A stretch of DNA of 64,000 bases from Sphingomonas sp. Leaf34 (GCF_001421805.1 NZ_LMLC01000002.1:62001-126000); one strand, 5' to 3'; counted from the first letter of the stretch, positions 25,511-34,176 are shown. Notes: a model not told the origin generated them from the letters alone. Numbers and translations: made by a program.

Positions 25511-26613
25511 TGATCGTCCACCGGGAATGAGAGCGATACCCGAACACCGGGGGCGGCGTCGGACCAGACGACGTCCGCCCTGACTTGCTTGGCGAGACGG
25601 GAGATCAGCATCTTACCAATGCCGTCAGGCTGACCGTCATTGCTGGCCAACCCATGCCCATCATCGGTGATTTCGACCAGGGCCTTATTGCCTTCTAGGG
25701 CGGTGCGGACGGAAATCGTACCGGCCCGCCCGCCGGCAAATGCGTGCTTGATGGCGTTGGTCGCGATTTCGTTGAGGATCAGTCCGAGCGATGCCGCCTT
25801 GCTGGACGGCACCTCTATCTGCGAAATGTTTGAAACAAGCTTGATGTCGTCGCGTCGACTGGCACCCACGACGTCGCTCATTAGATTTTCGGTGAACGCC
25901 CCGACATCGAACCGGGTTACGTCGTCCGACTGATAAAGACGGCGATGCACTGTCGCGAGCGCGTCGACCCGTTCGAGCATGGTTTCGAGTTTCGATGAAA
26001 TGGTTGGATCCGATATGCTGCGCGCCTGCAAACGCAAAAGCGAACCGATCATCGTCAGGTTGTTCTTTACGCGATGGTCGACTTCGTGAAGCAGCAAAGT
26101 TTTCGCATTCAACGCGGCCTCAAGGTCAGATGTGCGTGCCTCGACCTCCTGCTCGACTAATAATTTCTGCTTTGAGATAATCGTCTGCGCCTTGACGCGG
26201 TCGGTCACATCAAGCTGGGACGCGAAGAAGAACACAACCTTGCCGGCATCATTGCGTACAGGACTCAGATACAACGCATTCCAGAACGAAGATCCATCCT
26301 TTCGATAGTTTAGAAGGTCTACGGCAATGTCGGTCTGGGCCTCGATTGCCTGACGCACCTTGGCAACCTGGTCTCGGTCGGTGTCGGGACCCTGCAGGAA
26401 GCGGCAGTTTCGGCCGATGATTTCGCTGCGGTCATAGCCCGACAGCGTTTGAAAGGCTTCGTTGCAGAAGACGATCGGATTATCGGCCTGCGCGGGGTCC
26501 GTAATGACCATAGGCATGCGGGTAGCCCGAACAGCCGCGGCAAAAGGGTCCGCGCGTCCGTGCTCGTAATCGAGCGCTTCCGTCAGATGCCAATCGTCCC
26601 GCTGCTTCATCAC
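25507..26613 (-). CDS. LOV histidine kinase, HisKA_2 type (blue-light sensor)
   Basis: A 368-residue cytoplasmic kinase. The LOV domain covers about residues 25-140, with the canonical cysteine motif GRNCRFLQG, LLNYRKDGSSFWN and the Gln in ASQLDVTDRV. It is joined by a helical linker to a HisKA_2 dimerisation domain whose phosphoacceptor His lies in HEVDHRVKNNLTMIGSLLRL, and to an ATPase domain with NEIATNAIKHAFAGG and DDGHGL. Short LOV-HK proteins of this build are known in alphaproteobacteria as photoreversible blue-light kinases. It is coupled to the response regulator at 25046-25510. Signal and fold are secure; the output is unknown. Confidence 0.93.
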   Translation of the reverse strand: MMKQRDDWHLTEALDYEHGRADPFAAAVRATRMPMVITDPAQADNPIVFCNEAFQTLSGYDRSEIIGRNCRFLQGPDTDRDQVAKVRQAIEAQTDIAVDLLNYRKDGSSFWNALYLSPVRNDAGKVVFFFASQLDVTDRVKAQTIISKQKLLVEQEVEARTSDLEAALNAKTLLLHEVDHRVKNNLTMIGSLLRLQARSISDPTISSKLETMLERVDALATVHRRLYQSDDVTRFDVGAFTENLMSDVVGASRRDDIKLVSNISQIEVPSSKAASLGLILNEIATNAIKHAFAGGRAGTISVRTALEGNKALVEITDDGHGLASNDGQPDGIGKMLISRLAKQVRADVVWSDAAPGVRVSLSFPVDDQ

Positions 26614-26950
26614 GCCTCCGTGCAGCGTGCCGACCAGCCGAACTCCGTGCCGAGACTAAATCGTCCTGATTGTTTTCTGTTCCGCCGAGCGGTCGAGTTT
26701 GTCTCATTAAGGCACGACCCTTGGCGGCATGGCTTGTGCGTGCAGAGCCCCGTTGGGTTCGAACATCGGTGACCCGTCGTGCAAGCTGGACGCTGAACGA
26801 ATGGCAGAAATGGGAACGTGAAGACGGCTCATGAGACCGCTGGTGGGTTTTGGCTACCCGAACCAGCTAGGATCGCATACCAGCTGTCTGTCGCTCAACC
26901 GGCGCGATACGATGCCCGATGGGCGAACGCTGGCTGGTTCACGGCAAAGG
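26614..26950. other. Gap without a supported gene
   Basis: This stretch lies upstream of the LOV kinase at 25507-26613 and next to the transposase relic. It should contain the LOV kinase promoter, but no clear promoter boxes or long frame with protein character were found. Confidence 0.4.
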
Positions 26951-27213
26951 TCACCATTTTTTCTGACAGCAGGTCCTCAGGCCTGCGGTGTCCAGCGTCG
27001 TGTCGGCTAGCAGACGTTTGAGCCGGCCTTTCTCCTTCTCGAGCGCCCGCATCCCCGTTGCAGCGGATACGTTCAGCCGCCGAACTTAGCCTGCCACGCG
27101 TGATAGGGCGCACCGGACATCCCGTTCCGGCGACACGGATCCGTCACCACCGCACGCGCCTCGGCCGCCTTTACGATGCCGATCTGCTCGACCGAAAACT
27201 GCTTGCGCTTCAG
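26951..27213 (-). pseudogene. Relic of an IS3-family transposase OrfA
   Basis: On the minus strand the reading begins LKRKQFSVEQIGIVKAAEA, then CRRNGMSGAPYHAWQAKFGG, the helix-turn-helix of IS3-family (IS407-like) OrfA proteins. A frameshift near 27080 separates this from GMRALEKEKGRLKRLLADT and a decayed tail. Intact OrfA is about 90 residues, so nearly all of its length is recognisable but it is not translatable as one frame. No OrfB and no clear terminal inverted repeats were found. It shows that this part of the signalling island was once visited by an insertion sequence. Confidence 0.7.
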
Positions 27214-27267
27214 CTGTTCGCCCCTTTCCGGGGTCCGACCCTAGCTCCAAACGGAGGAAAAACGGGG

Positions 27268-27312
27268 GTCACGTCAGCGTGGTTAACTCCGTAATAATAC
27301 GCTGGACGTGAC
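27268..27312. promoter_or_regulatory. Inverted repeat upstream of the FixL-like kinase gene
   Basis: GTCACGTCAGCG (27268-27279) pairs with CGCTGGACGTGAC (27300-27312), twelve matching bases with one bulge and a 20-base spacer, about 75 bases before the kinase start. It could be a binding site for the FixJ-like regulator encoded downstream, or the remnant of an insertion-sequence end, since it adjoins the transposase relic. Confidence 0.35.
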
Positions 27313-27385
27313 GTCTCATTCCCGTAAACCTGCCAAAAAATGGGTCACAATCAACGACCTGTAAGGTAGAGGAACTCGGGACACC

Positions 27386-28819
27386 ATGCACCGCCTCTTG
27401 GGCATCGTCGACCAACGCCTTGACGTACCGAAACGATCACGGGGACTGCTGGCCGCTTTTGCCATAGGCGGTTGCTGCATTGCACTTTCGACAATCGGCA
27501 GCCGGCTGGCCGGTATTGATCTGCCCTTCGCGTTCGCACTTGTCGCCGTCGTTTTCGGCGCCTTTTGGTACGGCGCGCTGAACGCGAGCGTCGTAGCTTT
27601 GACGACCATCCCCGCTGCTGTGGTGCTGAATGCCGATCATCCCTACGTGACGCCGACCAACACTGTCGTCGTTGCACTATTTTCCATCGTGCTGATCCTG
27701 TTCGGTGGTCACATGACCACGCTACGAAGGTGCGCCGACGCCGAAGCACGACGCTGCGGTCGGCGAGAAGTCTTTCTCCAGTCTATGTTCAGTGCGACGC
27801 CGGCCGCGATGTTGATTGCGGATTCAGAAGGCGAGGTCGTCGCGATCAATGCCAGTGCACGCTCGATACTCGGTATCGACGTGGACGATGGTACATACCT
27901 TCGTCTTGCTGATGTTCTTCCGGGCCCACAAACCGACATTGCCGGATCCCGCCTCATCGATCGGGCCGATGGTCGGCGTCTGACGCTTTCTGTTTCAAGC
28001 GTAAAATTGTTCTTGGATACGTCGGAGCTGCAGACAATCTACATTCATGACGAGACGGAGGCTATCGCAGCAGCCGATCAGCTTGCGCAACTCCAGGCCG
28101 AGCTGCTGCAGTTAGGGCGGGCTACCGCTTTGGGTCAGCTTGGTTCGGCGATCGCACACGAGGTGAACCAGCCGCTTGCCGCTGCCGCCAACTATGCGAA
28201 AGTTGCCCAGGTCGCGCTTGCGCGTGGCTGTCTGGAAGCAGAAGTCCGCGAGCCGCTCGAGGCCGCTTTACGCCACATCTTCGGCGCTGCTGCCGTTCTT
28301 CGACGGCTCCGCGACTTCATTCGACGTAGTCCGCTTCAGCCACAATGGGTCGACGCGCATCAATTAATCATGGAGAGCACACGGATTGGAGCGATGGCAG
28401 TCCGCCGGGCGGACGCCGAGTTGAGCCTTTTTGTTGCGGACGATCTGGGCGAAGTCTTGATTGACGCGACGCAGATTCAGCAGGTCGTCCTCAACCTCCT
28501 CTCGAATGCGGCGGAGGCGGTCACCGGTTCGCCGATCCGACGCGTCGAGTTGCGAGCGACCGCCGATGTACCGGACCAATGCACGATTACGGTAATCGAC
28601 ACCGGTCCGGGAATCGCCCCTGGATTCGAAGATGACGTTTTCGTGCCGTTCCGTACGACGAAAGTCGACGGCTTGGGCGTTGGATTGTCCATATCACGGA
28701 CAATCGTGACAGCCCACCACGGGACGATCGCCGGCGAAACGAACGCGGAAGGGGGGGCGACTTTTTGGTTTACACTACCGCGGCGCGCGGCGCCTGAAAG
28801 GATGGCTAATGCAGCGTGA
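27386..28819 (+). CDS. Membrane sensor histidine kinase, FixL/TodS-like core
   Basis: A 477-residue kinase. Residues about 20-112 hold four hydrophobic helices, resembling a DUF4118-type membrane sensor. A PAS domain follows (about 128-235, FSATPAAMLIADSEGEVVAI). The phosphoacceptor His lies in GSAIAHEVNQPLAAAANYAK, the hallmark of the FixL/DctB subfamily, and the ATPase domain contains NLLSNAAEAVTGS, DTGPGI and GLGVGLSISRTIV. No haem-binding motif is evident in the PAS domain, so oxygen sensing is not implied. The gene overlaps the regulator gene by 11 bases. Confidence 0.88.
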   Translation: MHRLLGIVDQRLDVPKRSRGLLAAFAIGGCCIALSTIGSRLAGIDLPFAFALVAVVFGAFWYGALNASVVALTTIPAAVVLNADHPYVTPTNTVVVALFSIVLILFGGHMTTLRRCADAEARRCGRREVFLQSMFSATPAAMLIADSEGEVVAINASARSILGIDVDDGTYLRLADVLPGPQTDIAGSRLIDRADGRRLTLSVSSVKLFLDTSELQTIYIHDETEAIAAADQLAQLQAELLQLGRATALGQLGSAIAHEVNQPLAAAANYAKVAQVALARGCLEAEVREPLEAALRHIFGAAAVLRRLRDFIRRSPLQPQWVDAHQLIMESTRIGAMAVRRADAELSLFVADDLGEVLIDATQIQQVVLNLLSNAAEAVTGSPIRRVELRATADVPDQCTITVIDTGPGIAPGFEDDVFVPFRTTKVDGLGVGLSISRTIVTAHHGTIAGETNAEGGATFWFTLPRRAAPERMANAA

Positions 28820-29399
28820 GCGCATCGTCTACATCATCGACGACGAGCCCGAAATGTGCCGATCGATCGAACTGCTTCTCGCGATCGAACGATTCCAAAC
28901 TCGCTCTTTCCCCAGTGCCGAGGCGTTTGTCGAGCAGGTGTCCCACCTTCCGGTCGGTATCATCCTCAGCGACATCGCGATGAAGGACATGAGCGGTCTA
29001 GATCTGTTGAAGGCGTTGCCGTCTCTCGATCGCACCGACCCCGTAATCCTCATCACAGGCCATGGCGACATCGCCCTCGCAGTGACGGCCATCAAGTCCG
29101 GTGCCGCGGATTTCATCGAGAAGCCGTTCGAAGCGGTCAGGCTGTTGCAGTCAGTCAAGGCGGTACACGATGTCGTAACGCGCTTGTCTGTCCGCGCCCA
29201 GTGCATGGCATCGCTCTCTCGGCGCGAGCGCCAGGTGCTCAAGCACATCGTCCGTGGCCTGACCGCCAAGCAGACCGCCATCGAACTCGAAATCAGTCCA
29301 CGGACTGTCGAGACCTATCGCCAGCACTTAATGGAGAAGACAGGTGCGACCAGCCTGTCACAGCTCGTGCGGTTCGGCATGGAGGCGCACGTCGATTAG
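28809..29399 (+). CDS. FixJ-family response regulator
   Basis: A 196-residue transcription activator, partner of the preceding kinase. The receiver domain has D11 and D12, phosphoacceptor Asp55 in ILSDIAMKDMSG and Lys in FIEKPFEAV. The C-terminal LuxR-type helix-turn-helix reads LSRRERQVLKHIVRGLTAKQ and then SPRTVETYRQHLMEKTG (residues about 137-180), very close to FixJ/TodT. Its start lies inside the kinase gene, giving translational coupling. It is convergent with the stand-alone HWE kinase gene with only 2 bases between stop codons. Confidence 0.91.
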   Translation: MQRERIVYIIDDEPEMCRSIELLLAIERFQTRSFPSAEAFVEQVSHLPVGIILSDIAMKDMSGLDLLKALPSLDRTDPVILITGHGDIALAVTAIKSGAADFIEKPFEAVRLLQSVKAVHDVVTRLSVRAQCMASLSRRERQVLKHIVRGLTAKQTAIELEISPRTVETYRQHLMEKTGATSLSQLVRFGMEAHVD

Positions 29400-29401
29400 C
29401 G

Positions 29402-30256
29402 TCAGTCGTAGGACACCTCGCTATCCTGCAACTCGATGGAGAGGTGATAATTGAGGCCTGTTGGGGGCAATTTATACTCTGCGGTGCAGCGTCGATTAAC
29501 AGATCCAAGGTCGCGCAGGATGCGACTACCGAAGCCTTTCGGACCCGTCGCATGCACGGGTGCACCCCCGGTCTCACGCCAGGATAATTGCAGGGTACAC
29601 CGACCTGGATCGGGGTTCGCGACAACGCACCATCGCAGATTAACCTCCCCACGGTGTCCACGTAACGAGCCGTGCCGGATCGCGTTGGTGCCAAGCTCGT
29701 GGAGTATGATCGCTATCAGGTGAGCCCAGTGCGAAGGAATCGATACGGGCGAACCAGAATAATGAATTCGGGGCTGCTGCGGATCGTCGAACCGCTTCAT
29801 GACCTGCCGTACGATCATATCCATCGTACAGCGATCGCCGTCAATTTCGCATCCAACCCGAGCTACCGCGTCCAGGCTGCGCAACCGATCCAGGAATCGG
29901 TCAACCACGGGATCCTCGGCGGCCTTCCCAAGTGACTGGTGCGCGATCGCCAGTGCTAACGCGACGATATTGCGAGCGCGATGCTCGCCTTCGCGGCGGG
30001 TAACCTCGTGTATCATGTCGAATGCGGCCTCGTTCGGTGCCGGCTCGAAACACAGCCTCAAGGATTCGCCGGAAAAACCGAAGGCGGGAATCCCGGCTGC
30101 GGCGCTGTGTGCCATGCTTGACCCCGACGTACGCCAGATAACCTTGTCCGCCCCATCGAGCAGTCGAGCGGGGATCGGGATATCCGACAAGACAATTCCG
30201 ACCCAGGGTTCGCCAGGTGGCGTAGAGCCGGATCGATCAGCATGCCGCGCGTTCAC
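29402..30256 (-). CDS. Short HWE-type histidine kinase without recognisable sensor domain
   Basis: A 284-residue protein whose C-terminal 190 residues form an HWE kinase core: phosphoacceptor His in EHRARNIVALALAIAHQSL, HELGTNAIRHGSLRGHRGEV, and the W-x-E signature in LQLSWRETGG. The N-terminal 90 residues could be a degenerate PAS fold (IPIPARLLDGADKVIW) but lack any LOV cysteine. The start is a GTG at 30256 with GAGGGGATGGG just upstream. Such kinases often feed the alphaproteobacterial general stress response (PhyR), but no PhyR or EcfG gene is present here. Confidence 0.78.
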   Translation of the reverse strand: MNARHADRSGSTPPGEPWVGIVLSDIPIPARLLDGADKVIWRTSGSSMAHSAAAGIPAFGFSGESLRLCFEPAPNEAAFDMIHEVTRREGEHRARNIVALALAIAHQSLGKAAEDPVVDRFLDRLRSLDAVARVGCEIDGDRCTMDMIVRQVMKRFDDPQQPRIHYSGSPVSIPSHWAHLIAIILHELGTNAIRHGSLRGHRGEVNLRWCVVANPDPGRCTLQLSWRETGGAPVHATGPKGFGSRILRDLGSVNRRCTAEYKLPPTGLNYHLSIELQDSEVSYD

Positions 30257-30448
30257 CTACCCATCCCCTCATTGGCCGGCGGTGCTCGAAGATAGGGCGT
30301 TGCCGAACAGGTGATCAAACGTAGCCGGGATCCGGTGAACCGCGAAATTCCGAAAAACTACGAATGTAGGACGTGCGAGCATCCGTAATGACACGGATAT
30401 TCATCGATAAGACGGGAGAGTAGCTCAAATCGCAACAGGGGGAGAGCG

Positions 30449-30892
30449 ATGCGAACCAGACATCTCGTTGCGGCGACATCTATACTAGGATTGTCAGCTC
30501 TTCCCGTTTCGGCAACCGCATCGGAGCTGGTCTACACACCGATCAATCCATCATTTGGCGGAAATCCTTTTAATTCGGCGCATTTGCTTGGTGTCGCCAC
30601 TGCACAGAGCAAGTATAAGGATCCTACGGCGCTGAACTCGAGCGATCCCGCATCGCAGTTCCTGCGAACGCTGCAGAGCAGACTGCTTTCATCGTTGGCC
30701 ACCCAGATTACCGATGTGATCTTCGGCGATAATGCACAGCAGAGCGGACTTATCCGTTTCGGCGATCAAGAGATCTCGTTCGTTCGTGGCATCGATTCGG
30801 TGACGCTGACGATTACCAACAACGCGGACGGCAGCGTGACCGTCATCGTCGTCCCGCTCCTCGATAGTGGCACCCCTGGGCTCGGAGGCTGA
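30449..30892 (+). CDS. csgF: Curli assembly protein CsgF
   Basis: A 147-residue secreted protein that joins the CsgG outer-membrane pore and couples curlin export to surface nucleation. After a signal peptide (residues 1-25, ATA-SELVYTP) comes the family's N-terminal pore-plugging segment with VYTPINPSFGGNPFNSAHLL, directly comparable to E. coli CsgF. A beta-rich C-terminus follows. GGGGGAG lies just before the ATG. It is the first gene of the curli operon, and the csgG start follows 1 base after its stop codon. Length matches CsgF (about 138). Confidence 0.9.
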   Translation: MRTRHLVAATSILGLSALPVSATASELVYTPINPSFGGNPFNSAHLLGVATAQSKYKDPTALNSSDPASQFLRTLQSRLLSSLATQITDVIFGDNAQQSGLIRFGDQEISFVRGIDSVTLTITNNADGSVTVIVVPLLDSGTPGLGG

Positions 30893-30893
30893 G

Positions 30894-31949
30894 ATGAAGC
30901 ACTGGCCCGCTATCGCCATTGGCGTTCTCCTCTCGGGGTGCGCGGTACACAACCAGTCGGTTTGGGAGCCTGCCCAATCGACCCGACCTACGCCGGCAAC
31001 GGTCAAACTGCAGGCGCTGCCCCCGGCGGGAGAGCGTGTAGCGATCGCGGTCTACAACTTCGCCGACCAGACTGGGCAGTTCAAGCCGAGCGACAGCGTC
31101 CAAACGCTCTCGCGTGCCGTGACCCAAGGTGCCACGTCGATATTGGTCAAGGCGTTGCAAGAGGCCGGCAACCAACGGTGGTTCACGGTCATCGAACGCG
31201 AACGGCTCGACAACCTGCTTCGCGAGCGTGCGGTGATCCGCGAGATGCGCTCGGCTTATCTCGGTGAGCGTACGCTCAATCGCCAGGCGCTGCCACCTTT
31301 GCTCTTCGCAGGCGTGCTACTCGAGGGAGGCATAATCGGCTACGACAGCAACACCAAGACCGGTGGTGCCGGCGCGCGCTTCCTCGGCATTGGCGGCAGT
31401 ACTCAGTATCGCGAGGACACTGTCACCGTTTATCTTCGCGCCGTCAGCGTGAAGACCGGCGAGGTGCTGTCGACTATCAGCGTCCGCAAGTCGATCGCGT
31501 CGGTTGGCATCAACGCAAACGCGTTTCGGTTCGTGGCCTTCAAGGATCTTCTCGAGCTCGAGACGGGCATAACCTACAATGAGCCCGATGTGCTTGCGTT
31601 GCAGCAGGCAATCGAGGCTGCCGTGTACGGTCTGATCGTCGAGGGTTCGGTCGAAGGGCTGTGGTGCTTCGACATCGACGCCCCAACCGCAGAGGGCGTC
31701 GTGCGCAGCTACTATGCGCGCCGTGACGACGTCGATGCGAAGCGCGTGCAACTGGCGCTTCGGCCCGACGGAAAGCATCATGTCGGTACGTGTGAGGCAC
31801 CGAAGTCGATCGCGCGGTTGGCTCCCAAGTCCGTCGTGCCGGCGCCGGCGGTCGCCAGGCCGACTCCGACGAGCAGCGGCCCCATCGTTGTAGCACCCGC
31901 AGCCGTGCAGGACACCGAGGTGCTTCTCAGGAAGCCCAGACCGGGGTGA
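30894..31949 (+). CDS. csgG: Curli secretion pore lipoprotein CsgG
   Basis: A 351-residue outer-membrane lipoprotein that forms the nonameric curlin export channel. The lipobox is LLSGCAVHNQ, cysteine at residue 17. Conserved CsgG segments include AVYNFADQTGQF, TVIERERLDNLLRER and LLFAGVLLEGGIIGYDSNTKTGG with GARFLGIG after it. It is about 75 residues longer than E. coli CsgG because of a C-terminal tail rich in proline and alanine (from about residue 300). The ATG at 30894 was chosen because GGAGG lies 6 bases upstream and the signal peptide starts there. A frame extending further upstream overlaps csgF. Confidence 0.92.
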   Translation: MKHWPAIAIGVLLSGCAVHNQSVWEPAQSTRPTPATVKLQALPPAGERVAIAVYNFADQTGQFKPSDSVQTLSRAVTQGATSILVKALQEAGNQRWFTVIERERLDNLLRERAVIREMRSAYLGERTLNRQALPPLLFAGVLLEGGIIGYDSNTKTGGAGARFLGIGGSTQYREDTVTVYLRAVSVKTGEVLSTISVRKSIASVGINANAFRFVAFKDLLELETGITYNEPDVLALQQAIEAAVYGLIVEGSVEGLWCFDIDAPTAEGVVRSYYARRDDVDAKRVQLALRPDGKHHVGTCEAPKSIARLAPKSVVPAPAVARPTPTSSGPIVVAPAAVQDTEVLLRKPRPG

Positions 31950-32162
31950 TAAGATCGGCCGCGTGGGCGGCAAAAGAGATCGGATCCACCGGCGGTCAAT
32001 TTTCCGATCGCACGCCGATGGACCCGGGTGAACAGGCCGCGGGACCTGTTCGGACCACGGCATGCTGCGACGTCATGATCATCCATACGGGCAGACCTTG
32101 CAAGTGGTTCCTTTTTCCCGCCGACCGAGCACTCGCCAACTGCTCGGCCGCGACCTTGGGCC

Positions 32163-32180
32163 GTCGCCCTTCCGGGCGAC
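32163..32180 (+). promoter_or_regulatory. Hairpin in the leader of the major curlin gene
   Basis: GTCGCCC-TTCC-GGGCGAC, a perfect seven-base-pair stem with a four-base loop, about 50 bases before the curlin start. No T-run follows, so it is more likely a leader or mRNA-stability structure than a terminator. The 282-base gap after csgG suggests a separate curlin promoter. Confidence 0.45.
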
Positions 32181-32231
32181 GAACGTCAACAGGGCGGCAA
32201 TCCTGCCGTTCGGGAACGAAGGGAAGAAGCG

Positions 32232-33581
32232 ATGAAGAACGTACTCCTTGGCGCCGCATCCGTACTGGCGCTGTCGATCGCCGCACCGGCGCTGGCCCAG
32301 TCGACCAGCACCGTGACGCAGTCCAACGTCGGCAATCTCGCGACTGTCGATCAGGTGGGCTCGCTCACAGGCGCGCTGTCCACCGTCACGCAGAGCGGTG
32401 CGAGCAACTCCGCCGACGTCATGCAGCAGGACGATGACTCGGGCGCCAATCCCGTCAACGTCTCCGACGTGATCCAGTCGGGTAGCAGCAATGCTGCTAC
32501 AGTCCTGCAAAATGCCAGCACGCAAGCGTTCCAGAACAACTCGGCCATCGACCAGTCGGGCAGCGGCAACATCGCCGACGTCACGCAGCTCGATGACGGT
32601 CAGTCATCCTCTGTCGTCCAGTCGAGCGACAATAACTCGGCGCTGGTGCAGCAAGGCGACGCCGTTGCGGCGCTCAGCGATACCAGCTGGGGTAACGACA
32701 GCACGATCAACCAGGCTGGCGGCGGTGGTCACATTGCCGACGTTTCACAGACCGCACTCTTCAACAGCAGCACGATCGACCAGACCGGCGACGCTGACGG
32801 AGCTTCCGTCGCCCAGAGCGGGCAGAGCAACGCTTCGGCGATCCAGCAGACCGGTACGAACGATCAGGCCTTCGTGACGCAGAACGGCAACGCAAACGGC
32901 TCGGCTATCGTGCAGGACGGTGAGAACGTGCTTGCTACCGTCATCCAGTCGGGCAACGCGAACGACAGCAGCGTCGACCAGACTTCGCCAGGTGGCGTCC
33001 GGCCAATCAACTCGTCGGTCTTCGTCAACCAGTCGGGCGACGTCAATACGTCCGACGTCCTGCAACGCGCCAACCAGGGATATGCCGAGGTCCTGCAGGC
33101 CGGAACGAACAGCGACGCGACGATCCTGAATTACGGCAATCGGTCGGTCGCCTACGTGCATCAGCTCTCGGGTGACGACAATTCGGCGTCGATCACGCAG
33201 CGGGCCGAGGACAGCGACGCCTTCATCCAGCAGACGGGCAGCCGCAACATGGCGAGCATCGACCAGCAGGAGGACACCCCGCCGACCGAGAATTTCTCGG
33301 CGCAGATTGTCCAGACGGGTAACGATAACATGTCGTCGGTCGTACAGGACGGCAACGATAGCCTCGCGCAGAACCTGCAGACTGGCGACTTCAACAGTTC
33401 GACCATCTCGCAGACGGGGTCGATGCACTATGCCGGGGTTGGTCAGTACGGGGACAACAACACATCGTTCCTGACTCAGTCGGGATCGTCGAACATCGCG
33501 TTGGTGCAGCAGTTCACCAACGGCAACCTGTCGACCGTGACCCAGTCGGGGTCGGGTAACGCTGCGACCGTGAGCCAGTAG
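32232..33581 (+). CDS. csgA: Large curlin-repeat amyloid subunit (CsgA-like)
   Basis: A 449-residue secreted amyloid subunit, about three times the length of E. coli CsgA. A signal peptide (residues 1-22, ending ALAQ) is followed by roughly 18-20 imperfect curlin repeats of the form S-x5-Q-x-G-x4-N-x-A-x3-Q, for example STVTQSGASNSADVMQ and SSTIDQTGDADGASVAQ. The regular spacing of Gln and Asn predicts a stacked beta-solenoid as in curli. Aspartate is unusually frequent and may act as gatekeeper residues slowing aggregation. A strong hairpin with a T-rich tail follows at 33592-33632, and a second curlin gene comes after it. Confidence 0.9.
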   Translation: MKNVLLGAASVLALSIAAPALAQSTSTVTQSNVGNLATVDQVGSLTGALSTVTQSGASNSADVMQQDDDSGANPVNVSDVIQSGSSNAATVLQNASTQAFQNNSAIDQSGSGNIADVTQLDDGQSSSVVQSSDNNSALVQQGDAVAALSDTSWGNDSTINQAGGGGHIADVSQTALFNSSTIDQTGDADGASVAQSGQSNASAIQQTGTNDQAFVTQNGNANGSAIVQDGENVLATVIQSGNANDSSVDQTSPGGVRPINSSVFVNQSGDVNTSDVLQRANQGYAEVLQAGTNSDATILNYGNRSVAYVHQLSGDDNSASITQRAEDSDAFIQQTGSRNMASIDQQEDTPPTENFSAQIVQTGNDNMSSVVQDGNDSLAQNLQTGDFNSSTISQTGSMHYAGVGQYGDNNTSFLTQSGSSNIALVQQFTNGNLSTVTQSGSGNAATVSQ

Positions 33582-33591
33582 GTTCGCGAAG

Positions 33592-33632
33592 CCCGCCCCG
33601 GCGCCTTGACCGCCGGGGCGGGTCCTTTTCTC
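33592..33632 (+). terminator. Terminator or attenuator after the major curlin gene
   Basis: CCCGCCCCGGCG pairs with CGCCGGGGCGGG, a 12-base-pair GC stem, followed by TCCTTTTCTC. It lies between the two curlin genes, so it probably lowers, but need not abolish, transcription of the nucleator-like gene, giving excess major subunit. Confidence 0.75.
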
Positions 33633-33648
33633 ACAAGGAGGCAGGATC

Positions 33649-34176
33649 ATGCGCATCTCCAGAACGATCGGTGCTCTCTGCATGGCTATCGGCGCTCCCG
33701 CCTCCGGCCAGCTTGCTACGCGACCCCAGGCCGTCATCGATCAGATCGACCCCACCGCGACGGAAGCTTCGGACGCGACGGTCGTACAGGAGGGGGACGG
33801 CAATTCGATACACCTGATCCAGTCATCAGCGACCAACCGCGCTACCCTTTCCCAATCGGGCACCGCCAATTCGGTCGACGTTGGGCAAGCGAGCGTCCCC
33901 GGCGGCGGGAACCTGCTGGACGCGGCACAGACCGGCGATCGCAACTTCGTGGTCGCATCGCAAAGCGCGACCGCAGGCGAGCTGAATATGCTCATGATCC
34001 AGCAGTCGGGGACTGACAATATCGCAGACCTTCTGCAGGACGGCAGCGGTAACTTCATCGCTCTGGATCAGCTTGGCAGCTATAATAGCGCCGCCGTCTC
34101 CCAGACGGGAAACGCGCTTGCCATTTTTGTGTCGCAGTACGGCAACGCGGCGGTTTCCGTCGCGCAGACACGATGA
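33649..34176 (+). CDS. csgB: Curlin-repeat protein, probable nucleator (CsgB-like)
   Basis: A 175-residue secreted protein with a short signal peptide (MRISRTIGALCMAIGAPASG) and about five curlin repeats, such as NRATLSQSGTANSVDVGQ and NIADLLQDGSGNFIALDQ. Length matches E. coli CsgB (151) more than the long subunit before it, and its position after the attenuator suits a minor nucleating subunit; that assignment is inference. AAGGAGG lies 8 bases before the ATG. The stop codon overlaps the start of the next gene (ATGA). Confidence 0.82.
   Translation: MRISRTIGALCMAIGAPASGQLATRPQAVIDQIDPTATEASDATVVQEGDGNSIHLIQSSATNRATLSQSGTANSVDVGQASVPGGGNLLDAAQTGDRNFVVASQSATAGELNMLMIQQSGTDNIADLLQDGSGNFIALDQLGSYNSAAVSQTGNALAIFVSQYGNAAVSVAQTR

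Noticed and set aside
28596..28610. Another operator-like GACACCGG stretch
   Set aside because: It encodes the conserved DTGPG motif of the histidine kinase, so the match comes from coding constraint.
29402..30256. A third LOV kinase
   Set aside because: The N-terminal region has no N-C-R-F-L-Q motif or flavin-contact residues; only the HWE kinase core is supported.
32300..33580. Tandem DNA repeat or CRISPR-like array
   Set aside because: The periodicity is at protein level (curlin repeats); the DNA units vary in sequence and length and have no constant repeat-spacer structure.
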